DNA of 31,840 bases. Origin: a virus. Location: IMG/VR virus record IMGVR_UViG_3300002835_000697, positions 1-31,840 of that record, one strand, 5' to 3'. Positions 16,224-25,069 of the stretch are shown here, piece by piece. The translations under genes were made by a program, and so were the position numbers. The first letter of the stretch is position 1; each line of letters starts with the position of its first letter. Below the pieces are notes generated by a model. That model worked only from the letters and a program-made list of their open reading frames with translations. It was not told the DNA's origin and did no database searches.

Positions 16224-16559
16224 ATGAGTGCTGCATATACAGGAATAACTATTGAACAGAGAGGTTGCTATGATTTAACGCTTACTATTCAACGAAGCAA
16301 TGGCATTTATAATTTAAGTGGAGTCACTCTCACTGGTCAAATTCGCAGAAGCTTTGATGATGCTTTGCAAGCAGTTCTCACGACAGAAATTATTAGCATA
16401 CCAAGTGGTATTGCAAAAATCAGTTTGAATTCGGCGCAAACGCTAAATCTCGATTTAGCGCCGTCTTATTGGGATTTATATGCAGACAAATCTGGCGAAT
16501 GCCCAGATAAATTGATGCATGGTCCTGTTTATGTCATTAAATCTGCAACTAATCCATGA
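16224..16559 (+). CDS. BppU-N/Ig-like structural protein
   Basis: A 111-residue small beta-sandwich protein. The pattern ITIEQRGCYDLTLTIQ, then LSGVTLTGQIRRSF, ISIPSGIAKISL and YWDLYAD resembles the N-terminal domain of phage baseplate upper proteins (BppU-N) and Ig-like adaptor proteins, which link fibres to the tail. I start at the ATG at 16224; a TTG three bases earlier is possible but unnecessary. It overlaps the tail-fibre start by ATGA, suggesting that the two products are made together and perhaps interact. Confidence 0.65.
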   Translation: MSAAYTGITIEQRGCYDLTLTIQRSNGIYNLSGVTLTGQIRRSFDDALQAVLTTEIISIPSGIAKISLNSAQTLNLDLAPSYWDLYADKSGECPDKLMHGPVYVIKSATNP

Positions 16560-19500
16560 GCGAATTTACAATAAATGTAGTTCAAGATCCATCGACAATT
16601 ATTGATATAAATAATTCAAATCAAACTGTGTCTTTGAATATCCTTGAAGACCAGTATAACTCTATTCAAGTAAATGATAACTCTAATGATGTATTATTGA
16701 ATCCTTCTGTTTTTTACAATGGAATCAATATCGTCTATTTAAGTGGCGTAAGTGGTGAGCTTCTTCACAATACTTTTGGTGATTTGCAGGGGGGATCTAC
16801 TGGTCAATATTATCATCTTTCATCTGGACAGTATTTCAATTTAATTACTGGCGCAGTTGTTAGACCAAATGAAACTGGTTCATTTTTAACTATAGGATCG
16901 GCAGATCTTCGCTATGTTGGTCTTGCTGGAGATCAAACAATTAGCGGAGCCAAAGCTTTTGTTTTACGACCAAGTGTTAATGGCACAGGGGTAATGCTTA
17001 GTGGAGAGGCTGTGAGTGTCAATACAGGAGAATTAACAGGCGCTTTTTACCCGCTTAATAGCAATCCAAGTAACTATATTACAGGAAGTGTTGTAAGACC
17101 TTCTGAAACTGGTGTATTTTATCCAACAAGTAACCCAAGTGGTTACATTACTGGAGTTGATCTTTCTGCTTACGTTACTGGCAATGTGGTAAGACCATCT
17201 GAAACGGGCAATTTTATCACCGCTTCGCAAACTGGAGCGTTTTACGCTGCCAGCAACCCTTCGGGATTTATTACAGGTGTTAATTTATCTAACTATTCTA
17301 CAATTGCTTTCTCGACTGGAATCAGTGGTTCTTTACAAAATCAAATAACCAACTTAAACAATCAAACGGGAAACTATTATCCAACAAGCAATCCTTCTGG
17401 ATTTATTACAGGAGTCGATCTTTCATTCTCTGGCAACTATTATACCAAAAGCGAATCTGAATCCAGATACGTTAATACAACTGGCGCGGAAACAATACTT
17501 GGAGACAAAACCTTTCATGATAAAGTATATATCAACAATTTGTATGTCACTGGTCTTGAAACAATCGTAAATACCACAAACACGAATATCGCAAGTAATT
17601 TCATCATGCTTAATTTGACTGGTGGGGCAGTTGATGGTGGTTTGTTTTTTGTAACTGGTGCTGGTTTGACTGGTATCAATGATTCTGGTGCGATTCTTGG
17701 TTTTGATCATTCAGATAAGTTTAAGTTTGGAATTGGAACTAGAGCTAGCGATCTAAGTGTTTTAGATACGATAGCTTCCGTTGAAGAAATGACGGGTATT
17801 AGTGGTAGCTTGCAAACCCAAATCAGCACCTTGTCTAATGCTACTGGTTCTTATGTTTTAAATTCTCAGACTGGTGCATTTTATTCTGTAAGTAATCCCT
17901 CTGGATTTATTACTGGAGTTGATCTATCTACTTATGCGACAATCACTAATCTCGCTGCGACAGGTTCGACGCTACAAACAAACATCAATAACCTAAGTGG
18001 CGTTTACGCGACCATAAGCAATCTTAACAGCACTGGAAGCTCTTTAGATTCTAAAATTAGTTTACTTAGTGGTAGTTCTGTTTTGCTTTATGGTGATCAA
18101 ACTATTTCTGGTGTTAAAACTTTCACTACAGGAGTAAATATTAGCGGAAATCTAACAGTTGATACAAATACATTGTTTGTTGATAGTGTCAATAATAGAG
18201 TAGGTATCGGGACGACTACACCACAAAGTACTTTCATGCTTGATGTTAACGGTCAGGTTGTGATAAGAGGTGATAATTATCTAAATGGTAGCTTAAGAGA
18301 GTTTGGTGCGAATGCTTATAAACTCTCTAAAGCTGGAGATAGTTGGATTAATGGCGGTAATGTCGGCATTGGCACAACAACTCCAGCTGCCCCTCTTCAC
18401 ATTAATACATCACTGAGTGGTGTAGCCGTAAGAATAGGTCAAGACGGTACAGTAGGTAGATTAGAGTTTGGTAATGTTAATGTTGCATTAACTAGAATAT
18501 CTAATCAACTAGCATTACAAGGGTTTGATGGCTTTACATTCGGTACTTCGAGTGGTGAAAGAATGAGAATTGATTCTTCTGGTAATGTCGGCATTGGCAC
18601 ATCATCTTTAATAGGCAAGTTAGATGTTGCTGGAAGTCTCACAACTACAACTCCTTCTAATGTTTTGGTTCTATCTCGACCTTACAATCCTGGAGTAGCA
18701 TTTCATACCGCAGCATCATTTAGACTATCCAATCCTAATACAAACGTAAACAATACTAGACTAGACATAGCGTTACAACAAGGAAACTCAGTATCACCAG
18801 TAACACCTGACACTACAGTTATGACGCTTCTAGGTGATGGTCGCGTTGGTATTGGAACAACATCGCCGTTAACTCCATTACATACCTATACCGCAGGTAA
18901 TAATTCACTAACGATTGAAGCTGGAGCTGGCGATTCTCAAGTTATGTTGAGATCCGCAGGATCGCTTAAATTTCTATTTGGCTATGAAGATTCTGATGAT
19001 GGTTTTAGAATTTATAATTATGGAACATCAGCTACTTCACTTTTTGCAAAATCAACAAATGGTTATATCGGCATTGGAACAGTTGCTCCAAATGAAAGAT
19101 TAACTGTCAGTGGAAATGCAAATATAAGTGGAAATATAAGTGCCAACAATCTTGTTTATAATACAGGAAATCAAACCGTAAGTGGAATCAAAAACTTCCA
19201 ATCTGTTCCATTGGTTAGTGGCGAAGAGGTTTACTATAAAAAGAACGTAGTATATTTTACTGGAAATAATTTTACTCCAGATGCGAATCTTGCAAGAACT
19301 TTTGAATATGTTTTAACTGGACTTGCAGGTGCAAGCGCCACTTTGAACGCGCCAATCAATATGAATAATGGCGAAAATATTGTAATAAAAATAAAACAAA
19401 GTCCAAGCGGTAGCAACAATATCATATTTAATAGTAATTACAAATTCCCAGGAGGAGTTATTCCCTCTTTAACTTTGACACCAAGCAAAGCAGATATATA

Positions 19501-19561
19501 TACAGCGCTTAAAATAGATTCTAATTTTTATTCGACTTATATTAAAGATTTTATTAATTAA
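16556..19561 (+). CDS. Long tail fibre protein with repeats
   Basis: A 1001-residue fibre. The N-terminal ~60 residues are an Asn/Asp/Val-rich attachment region. Residues ~90-450 carry repeats of SNP-S-[NGFY]-x-ITG type plus fibre motifs of the form QTISGxKxF (at ~125, 311 as ETILGDKTF, 513 and 872 as QTVSGIKNF). Residues ~549-845 hold five variants of GIGTTTP with following LxVxG strands, as in many trimeric fibres and adhesins. The C-terminus (~895-1001) is a beta-rich tip with strands such as GENIVIKIKQSPSG and a GGVIPSLTLTPSKADIY end typical of phage fibre tips. Probably a trimer that contacts the host surface. It is coupled to the upstream BppU-like gene. Confidence 0.85.
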   Translation: MSEFTINVVQDPSTIIDINNSNQTVSLNILEDQYNSIQVNDNSNDVLLNPSVFYNGINIVYLSGVSGELLHNTFGDLQGGSTGQYYHLSSGQYFNLITGAVVRPNETGSFLTIGSADLRYVGLAGDQTISGAKAFVLRPSVNGTGVMLSGEAVSVNTGELTGAFYPLNSNPSNYITGSVVRPSETGVFYPTSNPSGYITGVDLSAYVTGNVVRPSETGNFITASQTGAFYAASNPSGFITGVNLSNYSTIAFSTGISGSLQNQITNLNNQTGNYYPTSNPSGFITGVDLSFSGNYYTKSESESRYVNTTGAETILGDKTFHDKVYINNLYVTGLETIVNTTNTNIASNFIMLNLTGGAVDGGLFFVTGAGLTGINDSGAILGFDHSDKFKFGIGTRASDLSVLDTIASVEEMTGISGSLQTQISTLSNATGSYVLNSQTGAFYSVSNPSGFITGVDLSTYATITNLAATGSTLQTNINNLSGVYATISNLNSTGSSLDSKISLLSGSSVLLYGDQTISGVKTFTTGVNISGNLTVDTNTLFVDSVNNRVGIGTTTPQSTFMLDVNGQVVIRGDNYLNGSLREFGANAYKLSKAGDSWINGGNVGIGTTTPAAPLHINTSLSGVAVRIGQDGTVGRLEFGNVNVALTRISNQLALQGFDGFTFGTSSGERMRIDSSGNVGIGTSSLIGKLDVAGSLTTTTPSNVLVLSRPYNPGVAFHTAASFRLSNPNTNVNNTRLDIALQQGNSVSPVTPDTTVMTLLGDGRVGIGTTSPLTPLHTYTAGNNSLTIEAGAGDSQVMLRSAGSLKFLFGYEDSDDGFRIYNYGTSATSLFAKSTNGYIGIGTVAPNERLTVSGNANISGNISANNLVYNTGNQTVSGIKNFQSVPLVSGEEVYYKKNVVYFTGNNFTPDANLARTFEYVLTGLAGASATLNAPINMNNGENIVIKIKQSPSGSNNIIFNSNYKFPGGVIPSLTLTPSKADIYTALKIDSNFYSTYIKDFIN
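17038..17940 (+). repeat. SNPSGFITG-type repeats in fibre gene
   Basis: Five copies of a unit centred on [N/T/A/V]SNPS[NG][YF]ITG, starting near 17038, 17110, 17230, 17368 and 17870 and often followed by VDLS or VVRPSETG. They are diverged at the DNA level, so this is an old in-frame duplication in a trimeric shaft, not a recent tandem repeat. Confidence 0.7.
18199..19090 (+). repeat. GIGT repeats in fibre gene
   Basis: Five protein repeats beginning (V/I)GIGT at about 18199, 18364, 18586, 18847 and 19069 and spaced 50-90 residues apart, each followed by a short strand ending in a V-x-G-like turn. This repeat is common in phage fibres and bacterial adhesins. Confidence 0.75.
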
Positions 19562-19566
19562 AAAAT

Positions 19567-22500
19567 ATGTTTTTACCATTTTCGAATTTAGACAAAAATA
19601 CCACAACAGAAAACTTATTATATCCGAACGGTATAGTTTACGCTTCTTTGGTTAAAGATAATATTTTGTATCTTGGCGGATCTTTTAATTCACTTTGTGA
19701 AGTTTATCCAAGTTATGCAACATTAGATAATGAACTCAATATTTATCCAGCAGAAGTAGATACTAGAACATACGGAACAAGAAACAATAAAGGAGTTGTT
19801 GATACTACAGTAGATCAGTATGGAAATAGATATTTACTTGGTGGTTTTTCATCGGTGAATAATCTTTCTCAAGTGCCATTCCCAGATGGAAGAATTTCTC
19901 AATCCCCAGCGAATTTTTTATTTGGAAAAATAGGATTGGCGCAAATTACTCCTTCGGGTTTAAATACTGGACTTGGATTGAGTCTTGGCGGCGGAACAAG
20001 TTTGAGAAATATACAAAGCATTGGCTCTGGAATATTTTTCATGCATGGTGGAAATAATATAGCTGTGTTTACAGGAAATGGAGCATTTAACGCTGCAAGT
20101 TATAATTATGGTTTATATAATCAGACTGTTATGAAATTTAATCTGCTTGAAAATCCTGCTAATAATTATAAATGGGCTTTAAGGGCAGACCAGCTTTGGA
20201 CTCAAAATTTCTCAAACGCCACTAAAACAGATGGTCCTCCAATAGATTATTTTGCAGATACGGGAAATTTTTATCCTAATAAAACTGGAATTTGGATCGC
20301 TGGACAATTTACAACTGCGGCAGGAGTCGTTTGCAATCGCTTGGTATGTTTAGATTATGTAAGCGGAACTTATATTACTGGATTAACCATAGCTAATGGT
20401 CCCAATGGTAATATAGATCAAATCTTAAAATATGGAGATAAAATTTATATCATGGGTCCCTTTACAACTTTTAGTGGAGTATCCAGAAATCGAATGGCGG
20501 CAATAAATCTGCCAAGTATGAGCTTATCTCCATTTAATCCCAATGCTAATAGCACCATCAGACAAATGGCAACTGGAGCAAATGGTATGTATTTGGTGGG
20601 AGATTTCACTACTATTAATGGATCAGGTGGAAACTATCAAAACATCTGCAAAGTTGATTACGAAAGTGGGCTTTTAATTACAGGCTTTAGACCAAAATTT
20701 AATTTTGGAAATAATCCTTGTGGAAGTATTGCTGAATTTGGTGATAAAGTTATTATAAATTCGACAACACCTAACAATAGAAGCTGGACATATAAAATTG
20801 ATAATCGTCCGACAAGTGGTCCTTTGATACCTGATTATCATAATCCAATAGCTTTTCCTATAGTAATAGATAATATTAGCGGTTTAACCACTTATACTGG
20901 TTTAGGCTATGGAGCTGGTACCACAAATGTATATCAAGGAGATCAAAGTTCTATTGCGGGTTTTAATGTGATTAAAAAAATAGATAATAAAATACATATT
21001 TTTGCCAAACAAGGTGGAGCTTTTGTGCAGAAAGTACCTAGAAACAATGCTTTTGCAGTCGATCTAAATACGAATAGAATAACAGAATGGAATCCAAATC
21101 TCCAAATGATCAACGCTGCTACTAGCGCATACTCTCTCGCTAATGATACGCAAGCAGTATATTGTATGCATCTTGATACGGGAGATAATACAATAACAAT
21201 TGGCGGAAGATTTAATACTGTAAATGAATCTAACAACGCTTCTAAAATCAGAAATTCTATAGCTATTGTAGATGCCATCAGCGGTGGGTTAACAACAAAT
21301 TTAAATGTTAATTTGGGAGTAAATTACGATGTTATAGCAATCGAAAAAAGTGGAAGTACGCTATTTTTGGGCGGAAACTTTATTTCTGGAACCGTGCCTA
21401 ATAGATACAACAATTTTATAGGACTAGACATAAATACTAATGCGCCAACTCATGGAAGAAATTTTGAAATTAATAATAACCTTTTTGGTTTAAATTCTAA
21501 TAAAACTTCCAGTTCAAAAGTTTCCTGCATGAAAAGGAAAGACAATCTTCTTTATGTCGGAGGAACTTTCGACACAGTAAGCGGAAATAATAGATATGGA
21601 ATTTTTTGTTTAAATATACAAAATAACACAATAACAGATTTTAATTTAAACCTTGACAGAGGCGATGTCAAAGCCATGGATATAGATCCATCTACTAATA
21701 CTTTGTATATTGGTGGCGGATTTAGATCGGTATTGGGGCAAGAAAGAAATTATGGCGCAGCTATAAATTTAAATAATACGGGGTTGTTAGAATGGGACCC
21801 AGAACTGTCTAAAGAACCGACAAATCTTAAAGTTACTCCATCTGGAGTAGTAATATGTGGTAGCTTTTCTAATGCTGGAGAAAGAAGAGCTGGGTTGGCA
21901 TTTTTTAGCATAGAAAGCGGAAGTCTTTTAAAGCGAAATGTTCATTTAATGGGATCTACATATGGAGGAGTGTATACAACAGAAATACATAAAAAAACTT
22001 TATATGCAAACGGAAGTATAATCTCTGCAACTATACCTCAAAGCGTTGGATCACAAAATTTTACTCCACATGCGTTTCAAATGAGATATAATTTGGAGTC
22101 TGGTCATATTGTAACTGGATATGTTAACGATAGAGATGGCGCTCCACTTTGCATTAGGGGAGGGGGGCAGGTTTTATCTACATTTTTAGAATCTGGTTTT
22201 ATGTATATGGGAGGATCATTTACAAATGTTCAAAACATGTCTCCAAGCACAAACACAAATTCTACAGTTACAAGAAATAGGGTTGCTTGGTTTGATTTAA
22301 ATAACCAAATGATTTCTGGAATAGACTATAATGTAAATAGTGACGTTCGAGCAATTAAAAGAAAAGATAATTTTCTTTACATAGGTGGATCATTTACATC
22401 TGTATTGGGTGTGGCAAGAAATCGTATAGCAAGAATAAATTTAAATACAAATACTCTTGACGCATGGAATCCAAATTCCAATAGCACTATTTATGATTTT

Positions 22501-23436
22501 CAATTTAGCGGCGATAAACTTTTTGCTGGTGGTGATTTTACAACTATGAGCGGATTAAGCAGAAATAGAGTTTGTAGATTTGATATTTCTTCAGCTTCAG
22601 GAGGAGTTCTTGAATCTTACAATCCACTGATTTTAAATGGCGGGATTAGAAAACTTTTAGTTTCGGGAGATAGTTTATACGCTGGGGGAACATTTGGTCA
22701 AGTTGGAGCAGCTGCAAATAATGTTTATGCTTATGCTGCTGCTTTTAATGCGAATAATGCTAATCATATTACGACTTTTCGTCCTTTTTCTGGCTATACT
22801 GTTCCTACAACTTATTGGTTTGCAAATCGAGCCGCAGGAGGAACAGATGGAGTTACATCTTTTCACATGCATCCTAGTGGATTATTTATAGGTGGAGATT
22901 TTATATCAGTGGGGGGTTCTGGTGATGATGTTAGTCCAAGAGGAGTGTTTTTAGTTAACCCCGCCAGTGGAAACATATTAAGAAATTATGGAGGATTCGG
23001 TCAGCAAAGTATTTTTAAAGAAAGAATGCCTTTTGGTGCGGGAGATAGTCATCCTGGAAATATATGGGATATAAAAAGTACTGGAGATATGTTAATAGTT
23101 GGAGGTGAATTTGCCGATGTGCCAGAATATAGATATTCAAATTCCGCTTCTCCTCAAAACAGTTTCATTACTTTAAAAGATAAAATAACAGGAGTAAATA
23201 TTGGCAATTTTGATTTTACAATAGATTCAGAATTGCCAGCATCTTTAAATGATGCGTTGAATAATACAAATTCAAATAGCTCGAACTTGTTTGTATATGA
23301 TGCATCTTTTAATGAAGATAAAATATTTTTCCATGGATTATTTGGCGACATGAAAGATCCAAATTTTAGATGTTCTATTGCCGCTATGGATTATAGCGGA
23401 AAGATTGATAAGAATTTTCAAGGTTTTGGAGTGTAA
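19567..23436 (+). CDS. Giant beta-propeller-repeat (delta-60-like) structural protein
   Basis: A 1289-residue protein made of roughly 15 repeats of the form L-Y-[IVA]-GG-x-F-x-[ST]-V, followed by a N-R-[IV]-A-x-[IL]-[ND] strand and a WNPN-like end. Good copies lie at ~655-720, ~930-1000 and ~1010-1040. The pattern matches the delta-60/DUF5122 beta-propeller repeats known from bacterial surface proteins, enough for two or more propellers. It has no signal peptide or enzyme motif. Position after the tail fibre and fibre-like composition suggest a receptor-binding or virion-decorating protein. It starts 5 bases after the fibre stop. There is no Shine-Dalgarno; the context is A-rich. Confidence 0.8.
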   Translation: MFLPFSNLDKNTTTENLLYPNGIVYASLVKDNILYLGGSFNSLCEVYPSYATLDNELNIYPAEVDTRTYGTRNNKGVVDTTVDQYGNRYLLGGFSSVNNLSQVPFPDGRISQSPANFLFGKIGLAQITPSGLNTGLGLSLGGGTSLRNIQSIGSGIFFMHGGNNIAVFTGNGAFNAASYNYGLYNQTVMKFNLLENPANNYKWALRADQLWTQNFSNATKTDGPPIDYFADTGNFYPNKTGIWIAGQFTTAAGVVCNRLVCLDYVSGTYITGLTIANGPNGNIDQILKYGDKIYIMGPFTTFSGVSRNRMAAINLPSMSLSPFNPNANSTIRQMATGANGMYLVGDFTTINGSGGNYQNICKVDYESGLLITGFRPKFNFGNNPCGSIAEFGDKVIINSTTPNNRSWTYKIDNRPTSGPLIPDYHNPIAFPIVIDNISGLTTYTGLGYGAGTTNVYQGDQSSIAGFNVIKKIDNKIHIFAKQGGAFVQKVPRNNAFAVDLNTNRITEWNPNLQMINAATSAYSLANDTQAVYCMHLDTGDNTITIGGRFNTVNESNNASKIRNSIAIVDAISGGLTTNLNVNLGVNYDVIAIEKSGSTLFLGGNFISGTVPNRYNNFIGLDINTNAPTHGRNFEINNNLFGLNSNKTSSSKVSCMKRKDNLLYVGGTFDTVSGNNRYGIFCLNIQNNTITDFNLNLDRGDVKAMDIDPSTNTLYIGGGFRSVLGQERNYGAAINLNNTGLLEWDPELSKEPTNLKVTPSGVVICGSFSNAGERRAGLAFFSIESGSLLKRNVHLMGSTYGGVYTTEIHKKTLYANGSIISATIPQSVGSQNFTPHAFQMRYNLESGHIVTGYVNDRDGAPLCIRGGGQVLSTFLESGFMYMGGSFTNVQNMSPSTNTNSTVTRNRVAWFDLNNQMISGIDYNVNSDVRAIKRKDNFLYIGGSFTSVLGVARNRIARINLNTNTLDAWNPNSNSTIYDFQFSGDKLFAGGDFTTMSGLSRNRVCRFDISSASGGVLESYNPLILNGGIRKLLVSGDSLYAGGTFGQVGAAANNVYAYAAAFNANNANHITTFRPFSGYTVPTTYWFANRAAGGTDGVTSFHMHPSGLFIGGDFISVGGSGDDVSPRGVFLVNPASGNILRNYGGFGQQSIFKERMPFGAGDSHPGNIWDIKSTGDMLIVGGEFADVPEYRYSNSASPQNSFITLKDKITGVNIGNFDFTIDSELPASLNDALNNTNSNSSNLFVYDASFNEDKIFFHGLFGDMKDPNFRCSIAAMDYSGKIDKNFQGFGV

Positions 23437-23447
23437 TAAAATATATC

Positions 23448-23687
23448 ATGGAACAAGTAATAGTTGATCATTTAATTTCTTTAGGATTTGAAGATTCTGG
23501 ACAAGGTGTTTTCAAAAAACAAGAGATAACGATAACTCATGCAGAAAACGCTTATCATTTAAGTTTTTATCTTGATCCTTTTGGCGATATTACCCTAGTC
23601 AACAGAATAGACGAAAGAAGATTTTTAGATATAAAAATTAACAATTTTATAGATTGCGTGCAATACGTTAAAAATAAGCTATACTAA
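23448..23687 (+). CDS. Small hypothetical protein
   Basis: A 79-residue soluble protein, acidic in its middle, with a strand-rich centre (ITITHAENAYHLSFYLDPFGDITLV) and C-terminal helix (IDCVQYVKNKLY). No family recognised. It closes the rightward fibre operon 11 bases after the propeller gene, with GTGTAA of the previous gene end lying just upstream of its ATG. Eleven bases separate it from the convergent gene end, with no clear terminator between. Confidence 0.65.
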   Translation: MEQVIVDHLISLGFEDSGQGVFKKQEITITHAENAYHLSFYLDPFGDITLVNRIDERRFLDIKINNFIDCVQYVKNKLY

Positions 23688-23698
23688 AATAATTACTT

Positions 23699-24763
23699 TT
23701 ACGCTGAACTCTTTGCATCGCCAATCAAAGGCTCCATAATATCTGTAACTAAAAACGTGTTGTATTGACTGAGGCTTGGTATCATTGCCAATGCCTCTTC
23801 ATTACGTAAGAATACACTTACCATGTGTAGTATTTTTGCAGGACGAGAGCTTTCGTATAGATATATCTCGCACAGATAGTTGAAAATCGTCTCATAAACA
23901 AACAGGCGAATCATTAAATTGAAGCATGAATTATACTCTTCAATAAACTGTTCCTGATTAAAATCTGGAAACAAAGATTTATAATCCATCGCAAATTGTC
24001 TTTGATATTCTAGCGGAATGCCCATGTTAATAAACAAATAGCACAAATCAAACAACTGATTTCCCATGTAACCATTCTGTAGGTGCTGGAATTTAAACAA
24101 ATTATTTCTGATTAAAATGTTATCAGTGTTGAGCTTTCCGTGGCAAAAGTCAGAAGTCTTACAGAAACTTTGCCGCGAAAGATATTCGATTTCGTTTTTC
24201 AGAATTTGAAGAATTGACCGCAGACTATTGATGTTAGAATGATCTGCAATAGCGGCAAGTGAATGTTCTGGTAGCTGCTCTATATCGCAACGAGAGAACA
24301 GATCGTTGATATAATGCGTGAATGTTCTATCTACCTTTACGCCGCGCAATTGATCGAAAGAGTATAAGAAAGAATCGCTGCTCTCTATAAGAGATGATAT
24401 GCCAAACTCTGTTACTGTGTCTGCTGATTCAAACGAGGTCACAATATACTGTAGATGCTCACCATACTTGGTCTTGCCATGTTTGTAAGCAACAGGGGCA
24501 AATGGGGCTAGCTGTTTGAGAATGCTATACTCATGCGCGAAAAATGAGCCATCGCCATCGAAAGAGTATTTGAAGTATCGTGGTTGTCCATCAACTGTAG
24601 CTTTGAAGCAGTCGAAGTCCATCTGTGAATCCAAAAAACTAACATCCTCTACAGAAGAAAAGCCAATCTTTTTTAATAGATTAGCTGCCAAAAGTTCATT
24701 TTCTGTGCCTGTTTGATTCAGAGAAAATAGATAAGGTCTATCAGCATTTGTTATAGATTTCAC
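23699..24763 (-). CDS. APH-fold protein, probable pseudokinase
   Basis: A 354-residue protein with the layout of aminoglycoside/choline-kinase-type phosphotransferases. An N-lobe Lys65 (YFKYS) and Glu78 (AHEYSIL) are followed by a C-lobe catalytic loop CHGKLNTDNIL (207-217) and a GNQLFDLCYLF helix (234-244). The canonical loop is HGDLHxxN: here Asp is Lys210, while Asn215 remains, and the metal-binding Asp of the IDWE-like strand appears as Gln226 (KFQHLQ). Loss of both aspartates argues for a non-catalytic protein, perhaps a nucleotide or ligand sensor. It starts at a GTG just downstream of a strong terminator, with TATAAT 5 bases before it, so it may have its own, perhaps leaderless, transcript. 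Confidence 0.7.
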   Translation of the reverse strand: MKSITNADRPYLFSLNQTGTENELLAANLLKKIGFSSVEDVSFLDSQMDFDCFKATVDGQPRYFKYSFDGDGSFFAHEYSILKQLAPFAPVAYKHGKTKYGEHLQYIVTSFESADTVTEFGISSLIESSDSFLYSFDQLRGVKVDRTFTHYINDLFSRCDIEQLPEHSLAAIADHSNINSLRSILQILKNEIEYLSRQSFCKTSDFCHGKLNTDNILIRNNLFKFQHLQNGYMGNQLFDLCYLFINMGIPLEYQRQFAMDYKSLFPDFNQEQFIEEYNSCFNLMIRLFVYETIFNYLCEIYLYESSRPAKILHMVSVFLRNEEALAMIPSLSQYNTFLVTDIMEPLIGDAKSSA

Positions 24764-24768
24764 TTTGT

Positions 24769-24774
24769 ATTATA
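24769..24774 (-). promoter_or_regulatory. Candidate -10 box before pseudokinase gene
   Basis: TATAAT on the minus strand, 5 bases before the GTG and right after the terminator U-tract. No good -35 is seen at 17 bases. Transcription from it would begin at about the start codon, giving a leaderless mRNA. Confidence 0.3.
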
Positions 24775-24779
24775 ATGAA

Positions 24780-24805
24780 AAAACCCAGCCTTTCGACTGG
24801 GTTTT
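24780..24805 (-). terminator. Intrinsic terminator of replication operon
   Basis: A 9-bp perfect stem AAAACCCAG / CTGGGTTTT with an 8-base loop, and on the minus strand a run of six T's overlapping the stem base and beyond. It follows the 75-residue gene by about 20 bases. The plus strand also has T runs after the stem, so it may work in both directions. Confidence 0.85.
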
Positions 24806-24827
24806 AGGTTTTTTATATTCGACTTAC

Positions 24828-25055
24828 TTATGCAGCATAACCTGTGCTATTAGTAAAGACGAAATCAATTCCCGATTTATTGATCAGTCGCTCACGACGA
24901 TTTTTGCGATCATAAATCGACACTTTTTGTGGAGTTTCACGACGAAACTGAGCGTTGATAACTTCTCCGTTTTTGAGATAAAGACCGAAGAAACGACCTT
25001 TTGCTTGTTTCATTGCGTCTACTGCCGATGTTTTTTTAGTTTGTTTGTTCTTCAT
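24828..25055 (-). CDS. Small hypothetical protein at end of replication operon
   Basis: A 75-residue protein. It has a basic N-terminus (MKNKQTKKTSAVDAMKQAKG), then a short beta barrel-like series (RFFGLYLKNGEVINAQFR, VSIYDRKNRRERLI, IDFVFTNS). The strand pattern could be an SH3/Sm-like fold, but I cannot prove it. It lies 12 bases after the Clp-like gene with AGTATAA seven bases before its ATG, and just before the terminator, so it is probably transcribed with the polymerase genes. Confidence 0.7.
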   Translation of the reverse strand: MKNKQTKKTSAVDAMKQAKGRFFGLYLKNGEVINAQFRRETPQKVSIYDRKNRRERLINKSGIDFVFTNSTGYAA

Positions 25056-25062
25056 TGCGCTG

Positions 25063-25069
25063 TTATACT
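25063..25069 (-). promoter_or_regulatory. AGTATAA variant before 75-residue gene
   Basis: AGTATAA, one base different from AGTGTAA, lies 7 bases before the ATG at 25055 and overlaps the stop codon (TAG) of the Clp-like gene. It counts as weak support for a shared translation or transcription signal. Confidence 0.25.

Noticed and set aside
17038-19090. CRISPR-like or tandem DNA repeats
   Set aside because: The repeats are in-frame protein repeats in a fibre gene, diverged in DNA and irregularly spaced.
23688-23698. Terminator between the convergent genes
   Set aside because: Only 11 AT-rich bases with no stem.
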